Notes under the pieces: generated by a model
Seen by the model: the letters and a program-made list of their open reading frames with translations, nothing else
What the model was told of the DNA's origin: nothing
Database searches by the model: none
Shown here: positions 16,702 through 23,400 of the stretch, in pieces
Layout of the letters: every line of letters starts with the position of its first letter
How positions within the stretch are numbered: position 1 is the first letter of the stretch
Source of the DNA: Streptomyces pristinaespiralis
GTDB taxonomy: Bacteria > Actinomycetota > Actinomycetes > Streptomycetales > Streptomycetaceae
Direction: 5' to 3'
Assembly: GCF_001278075.1 (NCBI RefSeq)
Contig: NZ_CP011340.1
Span: 5,887,501 to 5,951,500, forward strand
Length of the DNA stretch: 64,000 bases
Translations under genes and position numbers: made by a program

Positions 16702-17005
16702 TCGTCGGCCTCCTGATGTCGTCGTATGCCGCACCCGGCGGGATTCCCGGGACGGCCATTGTCTCCCCCACGCGAAGGAGCCGCCGGGCAGGCGGCTCCC
16801 TCCACGGAACGATGCGCCGGACCCCTCGAGTCCGGCAGGATCGACGGCGTCCGGCGGGGGAACGCCCGCCGCCCGGCCGGCGTCCACGGGGGTGGCCGGC
16901 CGGGCGGTGCCGTCGCCGCCCGACGAGCCTTCCGGTGCCGGGCAGGGGTCTCGGTTCCTGGCGGGCCCGCGCCACGGCGTCCGGCACGGTCGGGGGGTGC
17001 CGTGT
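16702..17005. other. 304-base gap with two stem-loops
   Basis: It lies between the GAF kinase stop and the matB start, both on the minus strand. GGAGCCGCC / GGCGGCTCC with a GGGCA loop is at 16777-16799, and a larger repeat at 16871-16905 is listed separately. The remainder near 16702-16770 should hold the matB promoter, but no clear -35/-10 pair was found. No gene seen. Confidence 0.5.
16871..16905 (-). terminator. Probable terminator of the mbl-kinase operon
   Basis: GCCCGGCCGGC at 16871-16881 pairs perfectly with GCCGGCCGGGC at 16895-16905 (11 bp stem, 13-base loop), about 100 bases downstream of the GAF kinase stop on the minus strand. There is no T-run. A second 9 bp hairpin follows at 16777-16799. 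Confidence 0.5.
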
Positions 17006-18589
17006 CTACAGCGGGCGATACCAGGTCAGCGTCGTGCCACGCGTGCCCTCGTCGTCCAGGCCGTCGTCCGTCACCGTCAGCCGTACACCCTGGCGCCCGT
17101 CCGGCAGTCGCACCGTCGCGTCGACGTGCACGTCGACCGACGAGACGTCGCTCCTGCGGTGCGCGGCGGCCAGGGCGCCGCGCAGGGCCGCCAGCAGCTC
17201 GCGGTCCGCCGGCTCCTGCACCAGCGTGTCGACGGCGCCGCTGAAGTGCACCGACGGCAGCAGACCGAGCGGCACGGCCGCCCCGCGGGTCTCGCGCAGC
17301 ACCTGGCCCCTGAACGTCGCCGGCGCGTCGGCGGGCGGCTGCTGGAGGGCGAAGATCGTGGTCCGCACCTCCTGGATGGTCGAGTCGAGCTCGTCGACGG
17401 CCTGGCCCAGCAACCGGTCCGTCGACCCGGCCTCGGCCCGCCGCCGCGTCGACTCCAGCATCATCTCCGTGGCGAACAGCCGCTGGACGACGAGGTCGTG
17501 CAGATCCCGGGCGATGCGGTCGCGGTCCTCGTACACGGCGAGCTGCTCGCGGTTGTGCCGGGCGTCGGCGAGCACCAGCGCGAGCGCCGCCTGTGAGGCG
17601 AACTGCGTGGCCAGCAGCCGTTCCAGACCGGTGTACGGGCGGCCGCCGCGCCGCCGCGGCAGCGCCAGGGTGCCGATCAGCCGCCCGCCGCTCTGCAGCG
17701 GCAGCATCATGCTCGGCCCGAAACGGCTGCGGACATGGGTGGTCATCCGCGGATCGGTGGCCGCGTCCTCGATGAACACCGGTTCACCGCCGAGCAGTTG
17801 GACGAGTACCGGCGAACCGGGCCGGATGGTCGTGCCGACGATGTCCCGCGGGTCCTCCAGGGTGGAGGCCGTGACGATCTCCATGCCGCCCTCCTGTGTG
17901 GGCTGGAGCACCACGCCGGCGGCGGCCTCCGCGAGGTTCCGGGCCTGCTCGGCCACGGTCATCAGCGCGTCGTCGGCGCTCTCGCCGGCAAGCAGTGCGT
18001 TGGTGACGGCCGCGGCGCCCTCGATCCAGCGCTCGCGCTGCCGGGCCGTCTCGTGCAGCCGTGTGTTGCCGATGGCGATACCGGCCTGCGCCGCGAGCAC
18101 CTGCAACAGCGCCAGGTCCTCCTCGGAGAAGGCGTCGCCGGTCGGCGGGGTCAGGCGCAGGTCGCCGAACATCTCGGCGTCCACCCTGATCGGGATGCGC
18201 AGCGGCTCGGCGCCCGCCGAGGGTGCGTCCGCCGGGGCGGCCGGACCGCCGGACGGGTCCGGGGACCGCCCCGCGCCGCCCGCCGTGGCCGTGAACCGTT
18301 CGGCGAGGCCGCCCCGCTCGGGGTCGACCACGCCGAGGGAGGCGCCGCGCGCACCGGTCAGTACGGCGGCGGTGTCCACGATCTGCTGGAGCGTGGTGCG
18401 CAGATCGAGGTCGGTGCCGATGCCGGTCACCGCCTCGAGGAGCGCCGCGAGCCGCGACGCCCCGACAGGCCGCTGCCCCGGGCGGCCGGTGCCGCCCGGG
18501 GTGTCCGGGTCACTCTCGCGGGGACCGTCCGGGACGGCCGGGCCGCCTGCGCCCGCTCCGGCGCCGGGGTCCGCGGGGCCGGTGGCCAC
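17006..18589 (-). CDS. GAF-GAF sensor histidine kinase-like protein with degenerate ATPase domain
   Basis: 527 residues, cytoplasmic, with no membrane segments. Two GAF domains (about 45-190 and 205-345) are followed by a HisKA_3 dimerisation helix containing the phosphoacceptor in ARDLHDLVVQRLF. The C-terminal HATPase region is unusual. Where DevS-type kinases have a NAxRHA N-box, it reads LRGALAAAHRRSD, and the glycine-rich G-box is replaced by DDEGTRGTTLTW. Only VTDDG remains. Start GTG 18589 follows mbl by 22 bp, so the two form an operon. No response regulator is adjacent. Likely a signalling or scaffold protein linked to Mbl function; real kinase activity is doubtful. Confidence 0.82.
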   Translation of the reverse strand: MATGPADPGAGAGAGGPAVPDGPRESDPDTPGGTGRPGQRPVGASRLAALLEAVTGIGTDLDLRTTLQQIVDTAAVLTGARGASLGVVDPERGGLAERFTATAGGAGRSPDPSGGPAAPADAPSAGAEPLRIPIRVDAEMFGDLRLTPPTGDAFSEEDLALLQVLAAQAGIAIGNTRLHETARQRERWIEGAAAVTNALLAGESADDALMTVAEQARNLAEAAAGVVLQPTQEGGMEIVTASTLEDPRDIVGTTIRPGSPVLVQLLGGEPVFIEDAATDPRMTTHVRSRFGPSMMLPLQSGGRLIGTLALPRRRGGRPYTGLERLLATQFASQAALALVLADARHNREQLAVYEDRDRIARDLHDLVVQRLFATEMMLESTRRRAEAGSTDRLLGQAVDELDSTIQEVRTTIFALQQPPADAPATFRGQVLRETRGAAVPLGLLPSVHFSGAVDTLVQEPADRELLAALRGALAAAHRRSDVSSVDVHVDATVRLPDGRQGVRLTVTDDGLDDEGTRGTTLTWYRPL

Positions 18590-18611
18590 CGTTCCCGTCT
18601 CCGAGCCGGTC

Positions 18612-19655
18612 TCAGTCGGCCGTGGCGAGCGAATCGAGGTCCAGGGGCTGGATCCGGCCCTCGAGCATCGCGCCGAGCCCCTGCACGGTGCAGGTGTCGG
18701 GCCGTTCCGCGATGCTGACCGTCATTCCGGTGGCATCGTGCAGCATCTGGTCCAGGCCCGGCAGCAGAGCGCTGCCGCCGACCATCATGATGCCGCGGTC
18801 GACGAGGTCGGCGACGAGGTCCGGCGGGCAGTCCCGCAGCACCTTGCCGATCCCGTCGAGCACCGAGGTCAGCGGGGTGTGGATCGCCTCCCGCACGGCG
18901 GCCGTGTCGACGCGGACGGAGCGGGCGAGGCCCGTGGCGACGTCGCGGCCGTGGATCTCCGTCGACGCCGGGCCCTGCGGGGTGAGGCCGTTGCCGTGCA
19001 GGGCGAGCTGGAGCGGCCGTACGGACTGGCTGGGCAGCATCAGCTCGTGCCGGTGGCGCAGGTGCTGGATCACCGCGTTGTCGATGGCGTTGCCGCCGAT
19101 GGGGATACGGGTGGCGGTGACGATCGAGCCGAGGGACAGGACGGCGATCTGTGTGGTCGCGGCGCCGCACACCATGATCATGGTCGCGCTCGGCTGCTCC
19201 ACGGGGAGCCCGCAGCCGACGGCCGCGGCGATCAGGGTGTCGACCAGCTCGACCCGGCGGGCGCCGAGGCCGACCAGTGTCTCGACGGTGGCGCGCTGGG
19301 CGAGCGGGTCGCTGTCGTGCGGGGTGCTGGCGGCCGCGCGGAGCCGGGGCTTGCGGCGCAGCTGCCGGCGGAGCTTCTCCCCGAGCAGGTGACGCAGCAT
19401 CCGCTGGGCCATGTCGATGTCGACGACGGTGCCGCCGGAGACGGGGCGCGCGACGCGGATGTAGCCCGGTGTGCGGCCGGTCATCTTCTCGGCGAGCTCG
19501 CCGACCGCGATCAGCGCCCCCGTACGGGTGTTCACGGCGGCGACGCTCGGTTCGTCGACGACAAGGCCGACGCCCTTGACGAAGACGCGGGTTCTGGCGG
19601 CGCCCAGGTCGACTGCCACATGGCAACGGCGCAACTGCTCAAGGCTGACGGTCAC
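18612..19655 (-). CDS. mbl: MreB-like actin homologue Mbl
   Basis: 347 residues of the MreB family. The phosphate-1 loop is AVDLGAARTRVFVKG (Asp16), followed by VVDEPSVAAV, and the adenosine motif is GIMMVGGSALLPG near residue 290. It corresponds to the S. coelicolor mreB-like gene mbl, whose product is reported to localise with MreB and contribute to spore-wall synthesis. Key ATPase positions differ from MreB. The phosphate-2 loop DIGGGTT is VCGAATT (162-168), and the EEPMAAAIG segment with the catalytic Glu is VDTLIAAAVG. It may polymerise poorly or depend on another MreB. Start GTG has GGAGG 8 bases upstream. It is first in an operon with the GAF kinase. Confidence 0.85.
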   Translation of the reverse strand: MTVSLEQLRRCHVAVDLGAARTRVFVKGVGLVVDEPSVAAVNTRTGALIAVGELAEKMTGRTPGYIRVARPVSGGTVVDIDMAQRMLRHLLGEKLRRQLRRKPRLRAAASTPHDSDPLAQRATVETLVGLGARRVELVDTLIAAAVGCGLPVEQPSATMIMVCGAATTQIAVLSLGSIVTATRIPIGGNAIDNAVIQHLRHRHELMLPSQSVRPLQLALHGNGLTPQGPASTEIHGRDVATGLARSVRVDTAAVREAIHTPLTSVLDGIGKVLRDCPPDLVADLVDRGIMMVGGSALLPGLDQMLHDATGMTVSIAERPDTCTVQGLGAMLEGRIQPLDLDSLATAD

Positions 19656-19736
19656 GGCGGGTCCTCCCGAGTGCGGTACGTGTTCGCATCGTGCGATCGC
19701 CGCGGGCGGGGCGCGCGCTGGGCTGAGCCGTCGGGA

Positions 19737-20321
19737 CTACCTACCTGACGGGCCGACAGATCGGTCCACGAGGCGTTGCAGCAGGCCCCAGGTGAACTCG
19801 GCGACCCGCGACCCGCCGTCGGGCAGGGTGAACGAGAGCCGCCATCTGGTCGGTGCCGAGCCCTCCATGGGGCGGGCCGGCGGGAAGGCCCTCGCCACCT
19901 CGTCGACGGTGCACGACCAGGGCACCAGATCGTCCGCCGTCCGCAGTTCGGGGCCGGCCGCTCCCGGCGCGCGAACCAGCCACTCGTTCCACACCGCGCC
20001 GTTGTCGGCGGCCAGAACCTCGAAGCGCAGGTCCGGCCAGAGCGGCAGGCGCCACAGCAGGGCGTCGCACTCCAGGTCGCCGATCCGCCGACGGAGGACC
20101 TGTTCGGGTTCGCCGAGCACCGAGCGGTAGCGCGACAGCGACCCGCGCGATCCCCGCGCGCGCAGCATCGCCTGCCAGCGCCGGTTGGCCTCGCGCTGCT
20201 GCGCGAGCGACACGCCCAGGGCGTGCCGCGCGTCCTCCGCGAGGCCCGGCTGGAAGTCGGCCATCCGGCGCAGCAGCACCAGTTGGAAGTCGAGCGGTCC
20301 GAAGCGGGCGTCAGGGGTCAT
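19737..20321 (-). CDS. Hypothetical protein, conserved-looking, function unknown
   Basis: 194 residues, not recognised. The sequence has good Streptomyces codon bias, no signal peptide, membrane span or cysteine cluster, and several tryptophans (WRLPLWPDLRFEVL, WNEWLV, VPWSCTVDEV, FTWGLLQRLV). The start is set at the second Met (MTPDARFG) because AGGA lies 8 bases upstream of it; the first Met at 20330 has no proper spacing. It lies upstream of mbl in the same direction with an 81 bp gap, so it may be transcribed with mbl, but this is not certain. Confidence 0.65.
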   Translation of the reverse strand: MTPDARFGPLDFQLVLLRRMADFQPGLAEDARHALGVSLAQQREANRRWQAMLRARGSRGSLSRYRSVLGEPEQVLRRRIGDLECDALLWRLPLWPDLRFEVLAADNGAVWNEWLVRAPGAAGPELRTADDLVPWSCTVDEVARAFPPARPMEGSAPTRWRLSFTLPDGGSRVAEFTWGLLQRLVDRSVGPSGR

Positions 20322-20452
20322 GGCCGACATCCTGCCCGGTCGGTGGCGTCAACCACGGCGAGTCGGCTCGCCGCGGAATTGAGCTTTCCACACAGGATCT
20401 GCACAGGCTGACCCACCGCAGGTGCCCGGTCGCCGAATAATCTTCGGGCGCC

Positions 20453-21196
20453 ATGGATTACTGCCACCCGTGCGGACGGCATCTCAACGGCGCCCTGGCC
20501 TGTGCCGGGTGCGGCACACCTGTCGAGGAACTCCGCCACCACAGCCCCCGTGCTCCCGAGCCCGACCACGTCTACGAACTGGACGTGGTGGCAGAGCCCG
20601 CGGACAGCGCCGGGCCGCGCCGCTCGCGCCGTCAGGCCCCGTCGCGGCGCAAGCCCGCGGGCCGTCGTGCCCGTAAGCGGCGCGGTCGCAAGGTGGTGCT
20701 CGGAACGCTCGGCCTCGTGCTGGCGGCAGGGGCGCTGAGCCTGGCGGAGCTGGCGATGGAGGACTCCGGGGACGACGGCGCGGCGACGGCGGTCAGGGAG
20801 GATCCGGTCGTCGAGTCGGAGATGCCGGAGCCGACGGCCTCCGACGACTCGCCGGGCGCTCCGGACCAGGTGAAGGAACCCGCCGTCACCAAGTCCTCGT
20901 CGCCGCGACCGGGGAAGTCCCGGTCAGGCGGTGGCGGCGACGGCGACGGTGAGGGGGAACCGGGCCGTACGGGCTCGGACGCGGGGAGCGACGAGCCCTC
21001 GGAGGCCGGGCCGAGCGGCAGCGGCTCCCCTTCTGCCTCGGCCTCCGGCGACCCCGGGAGCCCCGAGGAGCCCGGGAGCACGGACGGGAGCTCCGCGGAC
21101 CCGGACGATCCCGACGAGCCCGGCCAGCAGGACCCGCCGCCTCCGGAGCCGACGCCGAGCGAGACGTGCAGCCGCTTCCTGTTCTGGTGCGTCTAG
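20453..21196 (+). CDS. SCO2400-type zinc-ribbon membrane protein
   Basis: 247 residues. An N-terminal zinc ribbon (Cys4, Cys7, Cys17, Cys20, in MDYCHPCGRHLNGALACAGC) and a basic Arg/Lys-rich stretch (60-80) lead to one transmembrane helix (about 81-101) and a long acidic Ser/Pro/Gly/Glu/Asp-rich extracellular tail ending in CSRFLFWCV. The head matches a Streptomyces family that I recall as SCO2400. Topology: ribbon inside, disordered tail outside, and the two C-terminal Cys could form a disulfide. The ribosome site is weak. Function unknown. The tail shows strong composition bias, so its exact sequence carries little family information. Confidence 0.72.
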   Translation: MDYCHPCGRHLNGALACAGCGTPVEELRHHSPRAPEPDHVYELDVVAEPADSAGPRRSRRQAPSRRKPAGRRARKRRGRKVVLGTLGLVLAAGALSLAELAMEDSGDDGAATAVREDPVVESEMPEPTASDDSPGAPDQVKEPAVTKSSSPRPGKSRSGGGGDGDGEGEPGRTGSDAGSDEPSEAGPSGSGSPSASASGDPGSPEEPGSTDGSSADPDDPDEPGQQDPPPPEPTPSETCSRFLFWCV

Positions 21197-21267
21197 GGCG
21201 TACCGGGGCCCCACGCCCGTGAGCCGGTGCGCCTACGGGCCCGGTGGTGCCGGGAAGCCTGGGGGTG

Positions 21268-21729
21268 TCAGGAACCGGCGGCGGGCGGCTCCGGCACGTC
21301 CTCGCCCAGCATCCGTCTGAGCAGGTCCCGCAGGACCGAACGCTCGACCGCCGTCAGCTGCGCCAGCGGCTCGCGCGCGAAGTCCAGCGACTCCCGCAGC
21401 CGCCGTGCCGTGCCGCGGCCCTCCTCGGTGGCCGCGGCGATCTTCACCCTGCGGTCGGCCGGGTCGGGGCGGCGCTCGACCAGGCCGCGCGCCTCGAGCC
21501 GGTCGACGATCCCCGTCACGTTCGACGGCTCGCACCTCAGCTTCTGGGCTATGCGGCGCATGGGAGTGGGCTCCATGGAGAGCAGTCCCAGCACACGGGC
21601 CTGCGCCCCCGTGAGGGAGTGCTCGGCCGCGGCCTGCTCGTACTCCGCGTGGTAACGCGCCACGACGGCGCCGATGAGCTCGACGACCTCGAGGGTCAGG
21701 GGATCTGTTCGCTGGGCGGCCATGGACAT
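21268..21729 (-). CDS. MarR-family transcriptional regulator
   Basis: 153 residues. A winged helix-turn-helix spans about residues 40-115 (TGAQARVLGLL, IAQKLRCEPSNVTGIVDRLE, wing GLVERRPDPADRRVK), with N- and C-terminal dimer helices. The only cysteine is Cys66, in the recognition helix. The N-terminal reactive Cys of OhrR is absent, so it is not an OhrR-type peroxide sensor despite the nearby ohr. It is divergent from the oxidoreductase-ohr genes across an 84 bp spacer with candidate operators, which suggests it represses them. Start ATG 21729 or 21723; neither has a good ribosome site, so a leaderless mRNA is possible. Confidence 0.88.
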   Translation of the reverse strand: MSMAAQRTDPLTLEVVELIGAVVARYHAEYEQAAAEHSLTGAQARVLGLLSMEPTPMRRIAQKLRCEPSNVTGIVDRLEARGLVERRPDPADRRVKIAAATEEGRGTARRLRESLDFAREPLAQLTAVERSVLRDLLRRMLGEDVPEPPAAGS

Positions 21730-21745
21730 CAGGATAACCCGATAC

Positions 21746-21784
21746 TTGACAACATGAAATATTCAGGCGCATGGTTGTTTCAGG
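21746..21784 (+). promoter_or_regulatory. Candidate promoter and MarR operator for the oxidoreductase-ohr genes
   Basis: TTGACA at 21746-21751 is a consensus -35. The -10 is weak (CATGGT, 21770-21775, 18 bp spacer). Two copies of CATG-N5-TTCAGG lie at 21753-21767 and 21770-21784, 17 bp apart, matching at 10 of 15 bases and overlapping the presumed -10. A repressor bound there would block the oxidoreductase promoter. Confidence 0.5.
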
Positions 21785-21813
21785 TAATGAAGCTTTTCTA
21801 GGAGGAACGCAGC

Positions 21814-22833
21814 ATGTCCGCACTTCCCGCGTCCGGCCGTGAATGGCACCTTGTCGCCCGCCCGCACGGCTGGCCCAAGGCCGAGGACTTCGCGCTGCGC
21901 GACGCGCCCGTCACCGAACCGGCGGAAGGCCGCATCCTCGTGCGGAACCTCCACTTCTCCGTCGACCCCTACATGCGCGGCCGGATGAACGACGTGAAGT
22001 CGTACGTTCCGCCCTTCCAGCTCGACCGTCCCATGGACGGCGGCGCGGTCGGCGAGGTCGTCGCTTCGAACGCGGAGGGCTTCGCCGTCGGCGACCACGT
22101 GCTGCACGGCCTCGGCTGGCGAGAGTACGCCGAGGTGCCCGCCAAGCACGCCACCAAGGTCGACGCCTCGCTCGCCCCGCTCTCCGCCTACCTCGGAGTG
22201 CTCGGGATGACGGGCCTGACCGCCTACGCGGGCCTGTTCGACGTCGCGTCCTTCAAGGAGGGCGACGCGGTGTTCGTCTCCGGCGCCGCGGGTGCCGTCG
22301 GCGGCCAGGTCGGCCAGATGGCCCGGATCAAGGGCGCCTCGCGCGTCATAGGCTCGGCCGGCTCCGACGAGAAGGTCAAGCTCCTCGTCGAGGAGTACGG
22401 CTTCGACGCCGCCTTCAACTACAAGAACGGCCCCGTCGCCGCACAGCTGAAGGAGGCCGCCCCCGACGGCATCGACGTCTACTTCGACAACGTCGGCGGC
22501 GAGCACCTCGAGGCGGCGATCTCCTCGTTCAACGTCGGCGGCCGCGCGACCATCTGCGGCATGATCGCCCAGTACAACGACACCGAGCCGACCCCCGGCC
22601 CGCGCAACCTCGCGCTCGTGATCGGCAAGCGGCTGCGCCTCCAGGGCATGCTGGTCAATGACCACACCGCGCTCCAGCCGCAGTTCGTCCAGGACGTGGC
22701 GGGCTGGATCGCCTCCGGTGAGCTCAAGTACAACGAGACCGTCGTCGAGGGCATCGAGAACGGCTACGAGGCCTTCGTCGGACTGCTCCGCGGTGAGAAC
22801 ACCGGCAAGATGATCGTTTCCCTCGGCGGCTGA
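21814..22833 (+). CDS. NADP-dependent zinc-free MDR oxidoreductase (alkenal/curcumin reductase type)
   Basis: 339 residues of the leukotriene-B4-dehydrogenase/CurA branch of medium-chain dehydrogenases. The N-terminal GroES-like domain contains VDPYMRGRM. The Rossmann domain contains AGAVGGQVGQMARIKG (the NADPH motif, near residue 160) and later YFDNVGGEHLEAAI. It lacks structural and catalytic zinc ligands, as this subfamily does. It reduces alpha,beta-unsaturated carbonyls with NADPH in the cytoplasm. An ideal GGAGG ribosome site precedes the ATG. The divergent MarR gene and the downstream ohr gene (75 bp later, same strand) point to an electrophile or oxidant stress role. Confidence 0.9.
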   Translation: MSALPASGREWHLVARPHGWPKAEDFALRDAPVTEPAEGRILVRNLHFSVDPYMRGRMNDVKSYVPPFQLDRPMDGGAVGEVVASNAEGFAVGDHVLHGLGWREYAEVPAKHATKVDASLAPLSAYLGVLGMTGLTAYAGLFDVASFKEGDAVFVSGAAGAVGGQVGQMARIKGASRVIGSAGSDEKVKLLVEEYGFDAAFNYKNGPVAAQLKEAAPDGIDVYFDNVGGEHLEAAISSFNVGGRATICGMIAQYNDTEPTPGPRNLALVIGKRLRLQGMLVNDHTALQPQFVQDVAGWIASGELKYNETVVEGIENGYEAFVGLLRGENTGKMIVSLGG

Positions 22834-22908
22834 TTCACCCGTTAGGCTCTTGCCCAGCCGTCGCGATCGTGGGCGCGAGTCGCGGCGAACCAGCAGGAGG
22901 AAGACTTC

Positions 22909-23331
22909 ATGTCCATCCAGCAGTCCGATGTGCTCTACACCGCGGTGGCCACGGCGGAGAACGGCCGGGACGGCCGTGTCGCCACGCACGACGGCACGCT
23001 CGACGTCGTCGTCAACCCGCCCAAGGAGATGGGCGGCAGCGGTGCCGGCACCAACCCGGAGCAGCTCTTCGCCGCCGGGTACAGCGCCTGCTTCCAAGGG
23101 GCCCTCGGTGTCGTAGCGCGCCAGGAGAAGGCGGACATCTCCGGCTCGACGGTCACCGCCGAGGTCGGCATAGGGAAGAACGACGACGGCTTCGGCATCA
23201 TCGTCAAGATCTCCGCGACCATCCCGAACGTGGACGCCGCCACCGCCAAGGACCTTCTCGAGAAGGCCCACCAGGTCTGCCCGTACTCCAAGGCGACCCG
23301 CGGCAACATCACGGTCGACCTCGCGGTCTGA
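22909..23331 (+). CDS. Organic hydroperoxide resistance protein (Ohr/OsmC family)
   Basis: 140 residues, the normal Ohr length. The redox pair is Cys61 (GYSACFQGAL) and Cys124 (HQVCPYSKAT), with the Ohr-specific NPEQLFAAGY and a C-terminal GNITVDLAV strand. It is a dimeric, thiol-dependent peroxidase acting on organic hydroperoxides in the cytoplasm. AGGAGG lies upstream of the ATG. It is preceded by an oxidoreductase gene in the same direction and closed by a strong hairpin. No OhrR-type Cys regulator is next to it; the nearby MarR protein lacks the sensing Cys. Confidence 0.93.
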   Translation: MSIQQSDVLYTAVATAENGRDGRVATHDGTLDVVVNPPKEMGGSGAGTNPEQLFAAGYSACFQGALGVVARQEKADISGSTVTAEVGIGKNDDGFGIIVKISATIPNVDAATAKDLLEKAHQVCPYSKATRGNITVDLAV

Positions 23332-23351
23332 CCGGCAGCGCCGAGCACGAC

Positions 23352-23385
23352 GCAGGGCCGCACCCCGACCGGGGTGCGGCCCTGC
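23352..23385. terminator. Bidirectional terminator between ohr and the M14 peptidase
   Basis: Perfect 15 bp stem GCAGGGCCGCACCCC / GGGGTGCGGCCCTGC with a GACC loop, between two convergent genes. No T-run. Confidence 0.85.
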
Positions 23386-23400
23386 CGTCCGTGACGGAGG

